DNA of 64,000 bases, taken from positions 1 through 64,000 of the forward strand of contig JBMDXA010000067.1 of assembly GCA_048594725.1 (NCBI GenBank). Reading direction: 5' to 3'. Source of the stretch: JAFDZV01 sp048594725. GTDB taxonomy: Bacteria; Bacteroidota; Ignavibacteria; OLB7. The position numbers and the translations under genes were made by a program. The notes beneath the pieces were generated by a model. It was given only the letters and a program-made list of their open reading frames with translations, searched no databases and had not been told where the DNA came from. Shown here piece after piece: positions 26,901-35,674 of the stretch. How positions within the stretch are numbered: position 1 is the stretch's first letter; each line of letters begins with the position of its first letter.

Positions 26901-27942
26901 AGAACGTTCCCTCCCGACGGTGGCCCAGCGCTCCGCAGGAGTGCAGGTGGGCTCCTGGCTGGCCCCCGTGCTCTTCTCGGTTGCCATCCTCAGCGAGATC
27001 CTTTCGTTTCTGCTGATGACGATCTATCGCTACCAGGGGCAGCATCTGACGCCGGAATTCTTCGATCTTACCAAGACGGCGAACCTGCTGGGGTTTCTCT
27101 TCGAGCTGCCGTTTGTGCTTCTGTTTCTGATGCTCCTTCTGATGAAGCGGCATCATACGCTATCGCTGGCAAGTACCGCCGCGGTGATGGCCTGCACCGG
27201 CCTGGTGGCGCTCAGCAGCGCTCCGATGCTCGGCTATGCCGAAGGGGGGCTCCCCTATCTCGGCTATGCCATCTTCCTCTTTCTGAAAGCGCTGGAGCTT
27301 GGGATCTTCTTCGTGGTGTTCCGGGCTCCCTGGTTTCCCTGGTGGCGCAAGAGCCTGGGGGCTCTGCTGTTCACCGTGCTGCTGGCGCTGGGCTCGTTTA
27401 TCGCCGTGATAGCGCTGGTGCTGGTGGGCCCGGTAAGCTCCACCACCATCGTGGACCAGCCACGCCAGGAGTTCGATGCGGGGGTTATTCTGGGCGCCGC
27501 CGTCTGGAGCGGAGACCGTCCCAGCCCGGTGCTGCGGGAGCGGATCAGCAAGGGATATGATCTGCTGAAACAGGGGACCGTGCAGTTCCTGGTGCTTACC
27601 GGCGGGAGCGCGCCGAACGAGCTGCCGGAGGCCGAGGTGGGGCGGCGCGAGCTGCTGAAACGGGGGGTGGACCCCACGCGGATCGTTCTGGAGACCCATA
27701 CCAGCTCCACGCTGGAGCAGATCATCTTCATCCGCGACCAGCTCCAGAAGAAGCAGGGATGGTCATCGTTCATCATCATCTCCGACCAGTTCCATTTGAA
27801 ACGAGCTCTGGAGATATGCCAGTTCAATGATATCGACGCGCGCGGGGTCTCGTCGGAATCGCCGCTGGGACCGCAGAATCTGGCATTTTCGCATTTTCGG
27901 GAGAGCGCGGCGCTTGTCCTGTACTGGCTGTTCGGCGTATGA
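26893..27942 (+). CDS. Membrane-anchored DUF218 (YdcF/SanA-like) protein
   Basis: 349 residues. Roughly five membrane helices fill residues 20-170. A C-terminal DUF218 domain begins about residue 195 (FDAGVILGAAVWSGDRPSPVLRERI), with VLTGGSAPNELPEAEVGRREL, ETHTSSTLEQIIF and IIISDQFHLKRAL, the conserved Ser/Glu/His features of the family. DUF218 proteins such as ElyC and SanA affect envelope integrity; the biochemical reaction is not settled. ATG 26893 overlaps the ABC ATPase stop (ATGTCTGA). The ATPase could be linked with an envelope function through this coupling, but that is only an inference. Confidence 0.82.
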   Translation: MSEERSLPTVAQRSAGVQVGSWLAPVLFSVAILSEILSFLLMTIYRYQGQHLTPEFFDLTKTANLLGFLFELPFVLLFLMLLLMKRHHTLSLASTAAVMACTGLVALSSAPMLGYAEGGLPYLGYAIFLFLKALELGIFFVVFRAPWFPWWRKSLGALLFTVLLALGSFIAVIALVLVGPVSSTTIVDQPRQEFDAGVILGAAVWSGDRPSPVLRERISKGYDLLKQGTVQFLVLTGGSAPNELPEAEVGRRELLKRGVDPTRIVLETHTSSTLEQIIFIRDQLQKKQGWSSFIIISDQFHLKRALEICQFNDIDARGVSSESPLGPQNLAFSHFRESAALVLYWLFGV

Positions 27943-28198
27943 TATGCCCTGAAGCTACCATTGCCGAAGCCTTGCACGCTCTTTGCGGATGATCTATTTA
28001 TTACGACTCGGCGGGAGCAAACACTCCCGATGCTACCAAGCAAAACCGTAGTTTATACGACAGCTCGTGCGTGTATGCCGGGCTGGTAAGGGTGGTGGCA
28101 GGCACCATGCCACCCCGTTGTTCAGTTCTTTTCCATCGTTCTTCCGGCCGGGCCGACTGTCTACGAGAGCCGGAGCCGGGAGACTGTGCGGAAGTTGT

Positions 28199-28708
28199 AT
28201 GAGTTCAGTACATACCTTTGACGAAGAAGAAGTAGAACGCCCGGTCCCGAACCGGCGCCTGGTACGCGAGCGTGCCATGCAGGCGCTCTACGCATACGAG
28301 ATCGGCCGGAACGTGGGAGGCGAGTCGATCGATTATCTCGCCGCCCGTCTTGTCTATCCGGAATTCAAGGAAAACACGGAGCTGTTCGAGTTCGCTCAAA
28401 AGCTGATGCTCCGCGTGTTCAATCATTCCAACGAGTGCGATGAGATCATCAAGTCGCTCGCCGAGAACTGGGATTTCCAGCGCATAGCACCGATCGACAA
28501 GGTTCTGCTTCGTATCGGCCTTACCGAGATGCTCTTCTTTCCGGAGATCCCGACCAAGGTGACGATCAACGAAGCGATCGAGATCGCCAAGCGCTATTCC
28601 ACCGATAAATCGGGGATATTCCTGAACGGCGTGCTGGATGCGGCACTCAACAAGCTGAAGCAGGAAGGGCGCCTGAACAAGTCGGGACGGGGGCTGATAG
28701 GAGAGTAA
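28199..28708 (+). CDS. nusB: Transcription antitermination factor NusB
   Basis: 169 residues. An acidic N-terminal tail is followed by the NusB fold: RRLVRERAMQALYAYEIG at the RNA-binding arginine-rich helix, a central helix pair, and the C-terminal APIDKVLLRIGLTEMLFFPEIPTKVTINEAIEIAKRYSTDKSGIFLNGVLD region, a near-invariant family signature. It binds boxA RNA with NusE/S10 in ribosomal RNA antitermination complexes. ATG 28199 has GGAAG six bases upstream. The ribH partner gene seen in many genomes is not adjacent. Confidence 0.96.
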   Translation: MSSVHTFDEEEVERPVPNRRLVRERAMQALYAYEIGRNVGGESIDYLAARLVYPEFKENTELFEFAQKLMLRVFNHSNECDEIIKSLAENWDFQRIAPIDKVLLRIGLTEMLFFPEIPTKVTINEAIEIAKRYSTDKSGIFLNGVLDAALNKLKQEGRLNKSGRGLIGE

Positions 28709-29190
28709 ACGGGGGCGGGCGCTGGCAATGCCTGCAACGGACGGCATGACGGCGAACCGGTTCTCCGGGTGTTCCCGTCATCATCTGTTCGGCCGGATCG
28801 CGGTATGCGCTCTCATGGCTGCCACCCGGCCTTCATGAGAGTATTTCACTCCACGTCACCTCAGTTCCCCTCGGCCTCTTCCTCTGCCCGCCGGAATCAT
28901 CTCCGTACGGGACCCTGTGTTTCTACCGGTGCCCCCGGCCCATCGCGTGCCGGGGGAGGGATCGTTGCGGAGTGTAGCCTGCCGGCGCCGTTCTGCAACG
29001 CAGGGGGGCATTCCCCGTACACCAACGCCGATGCGCTCCATGGGGGGGAGGTGCCGAAGCGCCTCTGCTGCCTGCGGCGCGGGCCGTGCATGAGGCTGGT
29101 ACATCCATTGTACGGTTTTTATGCGGGCTCACTTCCAGACAGAAGTTTTTTGATGCTTCTGGCTCGCCGAATGCTTATCCAGGTTGGTGT
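28709..29190. other. Intergenic region between nusB and the DUF445 gene
   Basis: About 480 bp. Apart from a weak hairpin just after nusB nothing is recognised. ORFs in it are short, Pro/Arg-rich and not protein-like. Confidence 0.5.
28746..28781 (+). terminator. Weak terminator hairpin after nusB
   Basis: ATGACGG at 28746-28752 pairs with CCGTCAT at 28775-28781. Imperfect inner pairing between GAACCGG and CCGGGTGTTC extends the stem. No T tract. Confidence 0.35.
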
Positions 29191-30465
29191 ATGGCAGTTC
29201 TAACACCGAATGCAGACCAGAAACGCCGCGAACTGCGGCGCATGAAGGCTATCGCCACAGGGGCGTTCGTCCTGATGGCGGCTATCTTCTTTCTTACCGA
29301 ACATCTTGGCACCGGCACCATCTTCTGGGTGGTGCGCTGGGATCATATCAACGCGTTTGCCGAGGCCTCCATGGTAGGCGCCCTGGCAGACTGGTTTGCG
29401 GTGGTGGCCCTTTTCCGGCATCCTCTCGGCATCCCCATCTGGCATACCGCCATCATTCCCCGCAAGAAGAACGAGATAGGACGGAACCTGGGAAACTTCG
29501 TGGAGACCCGGCTGCTGTCGGTGGAGAATCTCTCCCAGGAGATCGGGCGCTTCTCGGCCTCCCGCGCGGCGCTTGGCTATCTGGAGTCGGAGGAGAACCG
29601 CCACCGGGGAGCCGGATGGCTGGGCGAAGGCTTGGCGGCGATTGTGCGCACGCTGAACGACCAGCAGATCGAGACGATGATAGCCGATATGGCGTCGCGG
29701 CGGTTGCAGGAGTTCAACGCCGCAGGGCTGCTCGGCAGCGGCCTTGATATGGTGATCGCCAGCGGCAGGCACAACGAGCTTATCGACCAGGGACTCCGCC
29801 AGGTGGCCGCCTGGATTCCGTCGCGCCGCGAGACCATCCAGCAGTTTATCGAGCGCTCGCTGGAGCGGACCCTGAAATGGGGGAGCAGGCTGGTGCCGGC
29901 CGCCGTGGTGGAGCGCGCTACCGATCAGACGCTGACATCGCTCATCGAGGTCATCAACCAGGCGGCTGATGACCCCCATCATCCTCTGCGCGCCGATCTG
30001 AACCAGCGCGTGATAGAGTGGGGGGATAAGCTGAAACATGATCCGGAGTGGATAGCCCGTATCAACGAGTGGAAGGGGGATCTGGTGGAACATCCGGGGC
30101 TGCGCAATGCTATCGCCGGATTCTGGTCGCAGGCCAAGGAATGGATTCTGGAGGATATCGAAAAGCCCGATTCGACCATTCGGGGGTATGCCCGGCGCGC
30201 GGTGGATTCCTTCTACAACAAGCTGCGCGAGGATGCCGATCTCCAGGCTACCATCGATGACCGTCTCCGCAAGGGGGTGATCTCGGTGCTCAACAGCAAT
30301 CATCATGCTGTTGGCGCCCTTATCCAGCGCGTGGTGGATGCCTGGGATGCCAAGCAGCTCTCGCAGGAACTGGAACTGAATCTCGGCCGCGATCTCCAGT
30401 ATATCCGCCTGAACGGAACGTTTATCGGGGGATTCGTGGGGCTGCTGATTCACCTGATACGATGA
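29191..30465 (+). CDS. DUF445 (YjiN-like) membrane protein
   Basis: 424 residues. A first membrane helix (AIATGAFVLMAAIFFLTEHLG) is followed by the DUF445 signature AFAEASMVGALADWFAVVALFRHPLGIPIWHTAIIPRKK. A long helical region (residues about 100-390) lies outside the membrane, and a C-terminal helix (FIGGFVGLLIHLI) closes it, giving the anchored helical hairpin usual for the family. The function of DUF445 is not established; an envelope-associated role is often assumed. ATG 29191 has AGGTTGG upstream; an upstream GTG frame would add an unlikely Cys-containing leader. Confidence 0.85.
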   Translation: MAVLTPNADQKRRELRRMKAIATGAFVLMAAIFFLTEHLGTGTIFWVVRWDHINAFAEASMVGALADWFAVVALFRHPLGIPIWHTAIIPRKKNEIGRNLGNFVETRLLSVENLSQEIGRFSASRAALGYLESEENRHRGAGWLGEGLAAIVRTLNDQQIETMIADMASRRLQEFNAAGLLGSGLDMVIASGRHNELIDQGLRQVAAWIPSRRETIQQFIERSLERTLKWGSRLVPAAVVERATDQTLTSLIEVINQAADDPHHPLRADLNQRVIEWGDKLKHDPEWIARINEWKGDLVEHPGLRNAIAGFWSQAKEWILEDIEKPDSTIRGYARRAVDSFYNKLREDADLQATIDDRLRKGVISVLNSNHHAVGALIQRVVDAWDAKQLSQELELNLGRDLQYIRLNGTFIGGFVGLLIHLIR

Positions 30466-30505
30466 TTAGATTTTCGATTGACGATTTTGGATTTTCGATT
30501 GATGA
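30464..30505. repeat. Period-7 degenerate repeat
   Basis: Six consecutive heptamers of the form TTTTCGA / TTGACGA / TTTTGGA directly after the DUF445 stop. Related arrays occur at 56928-56964, 57659-57709, 59891-59953, 61208-61249 and 61330-61364. Confidence 0.7.
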
Positions 30506-30608
30506 GGGGAAAGAGGGAGGGCTATCAGGATAGGGGAGGATGGGGATGTATAGATTGGGGAGTTCTACTCTGGGCGAGGTGGTAGCAGGCATCGCGGAGT
30601 CAAACTCC

Positions 30609-30680
30609 GCGACAACGCATCAAACGCATCATCGGAAAACGTACGCGACAACGTATCAAGAGCATCATCAGAAAACGTAT
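30609..30680. repeat. Two tandem 36-bp repeat units
   Basis: Units 30609-30644 and 30645-30680 both begin GCGACAACG and end with an AAAACGTA-type sequence, and differ at only a few positions. The first unit overlaps the end of the palindromic 25-mer. Confidence 0.75.
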
Positions 30681-30698
30681 CGGTAGGCACCTAAAACA

Positions 30699-30731
30699 AA
30701 ACGATCGGGCGCAATCCGCATCCGATCGTTT
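30699..30731. terminator. Bidirectional terminator
   Basis: A perfect stem AAACGATCGG (30699-30708) / CCGATCGTTT (30722-30731) with A-rich and T-rich flanks, between the DUF445 gene and the converging small lipoprotein gene. Confidence 0.75.
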
Positions 30732-30822
30732 CCATTTCTACCTATTTCTGCGAATCGATCCGCGTCGTCCTTGTGGCTCGGTTGGTATCCGGTTCATATC
30801 CTTCTCCTTTCTTCGCGAAGTA

Positions 30823-31011
30823 TCACTTCTTGAAGAGCCGTACCACAAGGATAATCCCGATAATGACGGCCGCCACCAGAATCACTCCGGTCCAGAGGCC
30901 CACCTTGAAGATCCCGCCGATCACATCACATCCTGCGGCCGTAAGTCCCAGCAGCACCAGGACAAAGACCATGATGCTTTGCGCGATATAATATCCACTT
31001 TTCCCAACCAT
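30823..31011 (-). CDS. Small membrane lipoprotein-like protein
   Basis: 62 residues. It has an N-terminal hydrophobic segment ending in a lipobox (LLGLTAAGC), then CDVIGGIFKVGLWTGV, then a second hydrophobic helix (ILVAAVIIGIILVV) and a basic RLFKK end. Short proteins with GGIFK.G.WTG are, as I recall, frequent in Bacteroidota and related phyla. Function unknown. It is either a lipoprotein or a two-helix membrane peptide. ATG 31011 has GAGGTGA about 6 nt upstream; the GTG one codon earlier is less likely. Confidence 0.75.
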   Translation of the reverse strand: MVGKSGYYIAQSIMVFVLVLLGLTAAGCDVIGGIFKVGLWTGVILVAAVIIGIILVVRLFKK

Positions 31012-31393
31012 CACATCACCTCATCTATCAAAGTATTCGAAATACAGTTCTACTATACATATCTATCAAAGCACAGGCCAGAATAAGCGCCGATAGGGGA
31101 AGTGGGCCCATGGCAGGCGGGTGTGACAAAAAGTCCAGGAGTTGGAAATTGGAAATCGGGGGGGCGGAAGGTGATGAATTGATTCGCTTTACATTCTGCC
31201 AGGCACCTACGTTGAAGGGTTCAGAGATCCAGGAAACTGTTTTGTCGCGCGCAGTGTTATTCCGCTAATAGCCCCAATTCAACCCTCTCGTTTGTACTTC
31301 AATATTCCAGGATTGAATTCGCGACGATTTCATCCCGCTGCTACGATTCCGTTGATACCACCCAATCCACCCGTCCATCAAGATTCGCGAAGA
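31012..31393. other. Intergenic region with a dispersed element
   Basis: 382 bp. It includes a short period-7 stretch at about 31140-31158 (GTTGGAA ATTGGAA) and copy 2 of the two-part element (31316-31401), which runs into the stop codon of the next gene. No gene. Confidence 0.55.
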
Positions 31394-31401
31394 TTAGCGG
31401 T
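31316..31401 (+). repeat. Dispersed two-part repeat element, copy 2
   Basis: Part A, AATTCGCGACGATTTCATC, begins near 31316. Part B, AAGATTCGCGAAGATTAGCGG, begins near 31380. Part B supplies the TAA stop (31394-31396, minus strand) of the outer membrane protein gene. Confidence 0.6.
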
Positions 31402-32281
31402 ACCAGGAGATGCCGATTGCCAGCCCTGATCCGGCCACGATGTTCCGTCCGGCGGCGTATTTCTCATAGCCGAAATGCAGATCCATAGCATCGCTGGCGG
31501 CGTAGACCAGATCGAGTTTCCAGCGGGTGAAGGATTGATCGTTCTTATAGTGCTCCAGCAGCTCCCGATTGCCGGGGTTATTGATTGCCGGATCGAAATC
31601 GGCGGTGGAGTAGCTTCCCTCGATGGTTCCCTGGAGCATCAGTGCCGGGGTCAGATCCATCCCGATTTCGGCCAGGAACTTCAGCTCGTTGCTGGCGCTG
31701 TTGCGGAGCCGGTATCCGCCGACGGCCTGGGCATAGCAGGGAAAGGTGGAGAAGGCGGGGAACGTGGTTCCCACCGCCACACTTGCTTCATAATCGGCCA
31801 CACCGGTGCCCAGAGGGATATCCTGAAGGGGGGAGCCCGTGGGGAGTTTCCAGCCGAGGGTCACCGTAGCCACCACGGGGTCCTCCTCCGAAAGGAGCTT
31901 GAACCGGGCTCCCAGCCAGATATCGCCGAGCCCGCTGGCCGATGCCGTGGAATCCCGTCCCGTGGGACGATACAGTCCCTGGCGCACGGCCACCTTGTAC
32001 TGGGTGGAGGCAACTCCGGTAAGCCAGTCGGTGATGCCATATTCCCCATGCAGGGCCACATCGGTCACCCCGAAATCGCCGACCCCGAAGTTGGCGGTAT
32101 CGCCGAAGATGGGCCACCGGTTCCCTTCGTACCCGAACACCTCATCGGCGGTCAGGGAGGTCAGCCCGATCTTCAGATAATAGCCTCCCGGCTTCCGGGT
32201 CCATGCGTTCCCATTGGCAAGAGCATGCTCCGCCACGACGAACAGCAGTACGAGCAGGATGCACGAACGACAAAAGCTCAT
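31394..32281 (-). CDS. Putative outer-membrane beta-barrel protein
   Basis: 295 residues. A signal peptide (SCILLVLLFVVAEHALA) is followed by alternating amphipathic strands throughout: YYLKIGLTSLTADEVFGY, TDVALHGEYGITDWLTGVAST, DIWLGARFKL, VVATVTLGWKLPTGSP. The protein ends GISWYR. The pattern and the GLGDIWLG and LPTGS motifs resemble the MetA-pathway/transporter-like barrel family (PF13557 type). Its transported compound is unknown. ATG 32281 begins the signal peptide. It forms a minus-strand pair with the lipoprotein gene upstream at 32557 (275-bp gap). Confidence 0.72.
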   Translation of the reverse strand: MSFCRSCILLVLLFVVAEHALANGNAWTRKPGGYYLKIGLTSLTADEVFGYEGNRWPIFGDTANFGVGDFGVTDVALHGEYGITDWLTGVASTQYKVAVRQGLYRPTGRDSTASASGLGDIWLGARFKLLSEEDPVVATVTLGWKLPTGSPLQDIPLGTGVADYEASVAVGTTFPAFSTFPCYAQAVGGYRLRNSASNELKFLAEIGMDLTPALMLQGTIEGSYSTADFDPAINNPGNRELLEHYKNDQSFTRWKLDLVYAASDAMDLHFGYEKYAAGRNIVAGSGLAIGISWYR

Positions 32282-32556
32282 GGATATATGGCTACAATGG
32301 CAACCGATGGGGATGGATGGAGAGCCTGGGCTTCCCGGTTCGGGAACTCTCTGAAGCGGGGTGGGAACAATGTATGGAAAAGCGGGGGCATCGCGCAACT
32401 TCCGCTGGAAAAGCAGAGCCTGGTGCCTGGTTTGTACGAGCGCTGCACCCCCTGCCGGTAGTCCGTAGCGGTTGTTCCGGGACCCCCCCCTTACAACCAT
32501 GCGATGGCGGTAGACCGGCCACCGGCCACGGACTTCCTCGACAATCGAACTATCTC

Positions 32557-33294
32557 CTACAGTACGTTGATACTGAACGTCCGCTGTGCGATCCGGGTAA
32601 GCATCACCGTGCGCTCCTTGAACTTCTGGGGCATATAGTAGTAGCGGGTTATCACCACCTCCCCCCTTCCCTGAAGCTTCTTCATCTCCTCCTGCGGGAT
32701 CTCATAGCTCCCCGCATAGTCCGATACCGTCTTCTCGAAGGTGTGGTTGGGGGTCTTCCAGGAGATATAGAGCGCGGAGGAGACCAGCGTGGGGCGTCTC
32801 CAGCTGAGCGTCAGAGCGACATCTCCGCGAATGGTGGTGCGGGTGTCGAACGGGAGAACCGTATCCACCACGTTGATCTTCGGCATGGTGAAGTTCGCCT
32901 TCGTTTCGCCGGAATCCAGCAGGGTCCAGAGGTTGTCGCCGTAGATGCTGGAGCCGGGGGAGCGTCCCAGGCGGAGCGTATCCCCCTTCAGATGATGCCC
33001 CAGCTCCACCGTGTTCAGCAGCACGCTCTTCAGCCGGGGAACGCCCGGCGAGGCGGTGAACTGCGCGTAGAACAGGGTCTGCGGGCTCTCCACGATGCTA
33101 TCGCCCACCTTGGTTGCCACCAGCCGGGTGGAGACGCCGCTTACCGCATGATAGTCGGCAGCCGGACGGTTGCCGGGAATAATCAGCCCGAACGGCAGGT
33201 TGCCGTTATCCGGGAGCAGAGGGATGGTGGTGCTGTCGCAACTGCCGAGCCCGATGCCGGCCAGAAGAACGAGGAGCAGAGAGAGCGATTTCAT
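32557..33294 (-). CDS. Lipoprotein of unknown function
   Basis: 245 residues with a clear lipoprotein signal (LSLLLVLLAGIGLGSC). The mature part is beta-rich, with no motif I recognise. It contains two possible domains: residues about 45-150 (DSIVESPQTLFYAQF ... GETKANFTMPKINVVDTVLPF) and residues 150-245 (GDVALTLSWRRP ... GRGEVVITRYYYMPQ). There are no internal cysteines beyond the lipid Cys. ATG 33294 gives the signal peptide directly; the ORF could be extended by seven residues. Confidence 0.7.
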   Translation of the reverse strand: MKSLSLLLVLLAGIGLGSCDSTTIPLLPDNGNLPFGLIIPGNRPAADYHAVSGVSTRLVATKVGDSIVESPQTLFYAQFTASPGVPRLKSVLLNTVELGHHLKGDTLRLGRSPGSSIYGDNLWTLLDSGETKANFTMPKINVVDTVLPFDTRTTIRGDVALTLSWRRPTLVSSALYISWKTPNHTFEKTVSDYAGSYEIPQEEMKKLQGRGEVVITRYYYMPQKFKERTVMLTRIAQRTFSINVL

Positions 33295-33563
33295 CGGTAT
33301 GGAACGCGTATGCATATGGTTCGTTGGATCTGGTACGGATGGTCCCGGCCCTCCACCGCACAGGACATCGCACCCGTTGCGGGATCATGCCGGACGGTTT
33401 CCTCGCACTGGGGAAAACTACACCTGAAGGGGGGAAGTGTTACCGTCCGGGGGAACTTCAAGAGATACTTTCACTCCGGCGGTATCATAACTTTGTTTCT
33501 AGCGGGGGAGAGGCTAAGTTATCGCCATAATTGATACTGAATGATACTTCTTTCTCTCCCTAC

Positions 33564-33572
33564 TTATCCACA
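33564..33572 (+). promoter_or_regulatory. DnaA box 1
   Basis: An exact match to the consensus DnaA box TTATCCACA on the plus strand. Confidence 0.7.
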
Positions 33573-33585
33573 AGGGGGCGGGGTA

Positions 33586-33594
33586 TGTGGATAA
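33586..33594 (-). promoter_or_regulatory. DnaA box 2
   Basis: TGTGGATAA on the plus strand is TTATCCACA on the minus strand. It faces box 1, with 13 bp between them. Confidence 0.7.
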
Positions 33595-34145
33595 CCCGGT
33601 GGAAAAGTTGGGGAAAGAAACATTTGTTTGGTGAGGTCCAATCCCCGTAAGATTGTTGCCCCAGCAGCAGAACTCATCGTGGCTGGCCTGTCCGAACGCT
33701 CGATCCGATACAACTGCTGCTCCCTCACGGACGTCCTTCATCCTCTGATAATGCAATTCCTTCCGGCCGGCAAGAGGAGGCCGCTGCGGCTCAGGACCGT
33801 GCGCCCGCTGTTGCAACGGCGGCCGGGAATGGAATACCTTCGGAATGCCCTCCGGGGAGCCCCCTTCGGGGTCCGCTCACCGGAACTTCCCGCCCGCGCT
33901 TCAGGCGCGCCGGGCTCAGTCTTTCTACCGGATTTCATTGTGGGGATACCTCTGTGCATGAACGTGTCGGCTCCCATGCCGGGAGCGATCGGACCGGAGT
34001 GCGCCCGCCCGGGCGCCGGTATCTGCCGGGCCCTTCATGGCGGTGGGGGTAACCGGATCGTGGCGGCGGATGGCGTGTATGATGATTTTTCTTCCGAAAC
34101 CAAAGAGCTAGGCGAGGTACGGGCGTGATTGCAGGTGGAGGAATC

Positions 34146-35624
34146 TTGAACGAGGGGAGCGACGACAGCTACCCGCTCGATAAAATGCTGAATGCCGGAC
34201 GGCGCAATAAGAAGATCGTCCACCTGGATTCCTCCTCGAACGATCGGGTGCCCCCGCATTCGAACGAGGCGGAGATGGCCGTGCTCGGCGCCATGATGCT
34301 GGAGAAGGAGGCCGCCAGCAAGGTCATCCAGATCCTCCCCCCCGATTCCTTCTACCGGGAGGCGCACCGCCTCATCTACCAGGCGATGCTCTCGCTCTCC
34401 GATCGCAACCAGCCGATCGACATCATCACGCTCAACGACGAGCTCCGCCGTCTGGGAAAACTTGGCGATGTGGGAGGTTCCCATTACCTCTCCGAGCTTA
34501 ATATGCGTACCCCCACGGCCGCAAACGTGGAGTACCATGCGCGCATCGTCTTCGAGAAGGCGCTCAAGCGCCGGCTCATCTCGGCGGCCATGGAGGTTAT
34601 CACCAACTGCTATTCGGAGACCACCGACGCGTTCGAGGAGGTGGATCACGCCGAGCAGAAGATGTTCGAGATCGCCGAGAGCCGCAACAGCCGCTCCTAC
34701 CACTCCATGAAGCGTCTGGCGATCGAGACCGTGGAGATGCTGGAGAGCATCTCCAGCCGCTACCAGGAAGGGGGCGGGGTGATAGGCGTGCCGGGCGGCC
34801 TGGTGAAGCTGGATGGCCTTACCGGCGGGTTCCAGCGCTCCGATCTCATCATCCTTGCGGCGCGTCCCTCCATGGGAAAGACCGCGCTGGCGATGAGCCT
34901 GGCGCGCAATGCCGCCATCGACTACAAGAAGGCCGTGGCATTCTTCTCGCTCGAAATGTCGGCCACGCAGCTTGTGATGCGTCTGATCTCCGCCGAGGCC
35001 AAGGTGGACCAGCACCGCCTGCGTACCGGCGATCTGAAGAACGAGCACTGGCAGCAGATCGTCTCCACGATCCACCGCCTTACCGAGGCGCCGATGTATA
35101 TCGATGATACCCCCGCGCTCGGCATCATGGAGCTGCGGGCAAAGGCCCGGCTGATGAAGCGGGAGCACAACATCGAGATGATTATCGTTGACTACCTCCA
35201 GCTGATGCACGCGCCGAAGGCCGAAAGCCGCGAACGCGAAATCTCCATGATCTCCCGTGGCCTGAAGCAGCTCGCCAAGGAGCTGAACATCCCCATCATC
35301 GCCCTGTCGCAGCTGAACCGTTCGGTGGAATCGCGCGGCGACAAGCGCCCTATGCTGAGCGATCTGCGAGAATCCGGCTCCATCGAGCAGGATGCCGACG
35401 TGGTCATGTTCGTCCACCGTCCGGAGTATTACGGCATTACGGTTGATGAGGATGGAATGCCCACCGAGGGGACCGCGGAGGTGATTATCGGCAAGCAGCG
35501 TAACGGTCCTACCGGTATCGCAAAGATCGCTTTCGTCAGGGAGTTCGCGCGGTTCGAGAACCTGGAGTTCCGGTACGATACCCCGCAGTTTCTCCCTCCC
35601 TCCACCGAGGAGGCCCCGTTCTGA
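34146..35624 (+). CDS. dnaB: Replicative DNA helicase
   Basis: The hexameric 5'-3' helicase of the replisome. Residues about 30-150 are the N-terminal helical domain (PPHSNEAEMAVLGAMML). The RecA-like domain follows, with GGLVKLDGLTGGFQRSDLIILAARPSMGKTALAM (Walker A), VAFFSLEMSATQL, Walker B IIVDYLQLM and the SRGLKQLAKELNIPIIALSQLNRSVE and DLRESGSIEQDADVVMF motifs. Start: TTG 34146 has GGTGGAGGA six bases upstream and is preferred; GTG 34125 (seven codons earlier, GAGG upstream) is an alternative giving 499 residues. No intein interrupts the gene. Confidence 0.97.
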   Translation: MNEGSDDSYPLDKMLNAGRRNKKIVHLDSSSNDRVPPHSNEAEMAVLGAMMLEKEAASKVIQILPPDSFYREAHRLIYQAMLSLSDRNQPIDIITLNDELRRLGKLGDVGGSHYLSELNMRTPTAANVEYHARIVFEKALKRRLISAAMEVITNCYSETTDAFEEVDHAEQKMFEIAESRNSRSYHSMKRLAIETVEMLESISSRYQEGGGVIGVPGGLVKLDGLTGGFQRSDLIILAARPSMGKTALAMSLARNAAIDYKKAVAFFSLEMSATQLVMRLISAEAKVDQHRLRTGDLKNEHWQQIVSTIHRLTEAPMYIDDTPALGIMELRAKARLMKREHNIEMIIVDYLQLMHAPKAESREREISMISRGLKQLAKELNIPIIALSQLNRSVESRGDKRPMLSDLRESGSIEQDADVVMFVHRPEYYGITVDEDGMPTEGTAEVIIGKQRNGPTGIAKIAFVREFARFENLEFRYDTPQFLPPSTEEAPF

Positions 35625-35674
35625 TCCTGTTGGCCCGCGCCGTAGCGGGCCGATCCTACAATCTCCGATGAGCC

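Larger units (their letters stand above)
30466..30822. other. Repeat-rich intergenic region
   Basis: 357 bp between convergent genes. In order it holds a period-7 array, a palindromic 25-mer (30596-30620) shared with 25820-25844, two tandem 36-bp units (30609-30680), and a terminator hairpin (30699-30731). No gene. Confidence 0.7.
33295..34145. other. Long intergenic region upstream of dnaB with DnaA boxes
   Basis: About 850 bp. AT-richer DNA at 33480-33560 is followed by two perfect 9-mer DnaA boxes in inverted orientation (33564-33572 and 33586-33594). A 166-codon open frame (33628-34128) runs into the dnaB start but looks non-coding by composition. Confidence 0.6.

Noticed and set aside
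33488..33495. TAACTTTG, a match to the Bacteroidota -7 promoter element
   Set aside because: There is no matching upstream -33 element and no gene start within 600 bp downstream; the use of this promoter type in this lineage is uncertain.
33628..34128. 166-codon ORF ending as GTGA over the dnaB start
   Set aside because: The overlap is suggestive, but the product is Pro/Arg/Gly-rich with no domain, and the region looks regulatory.
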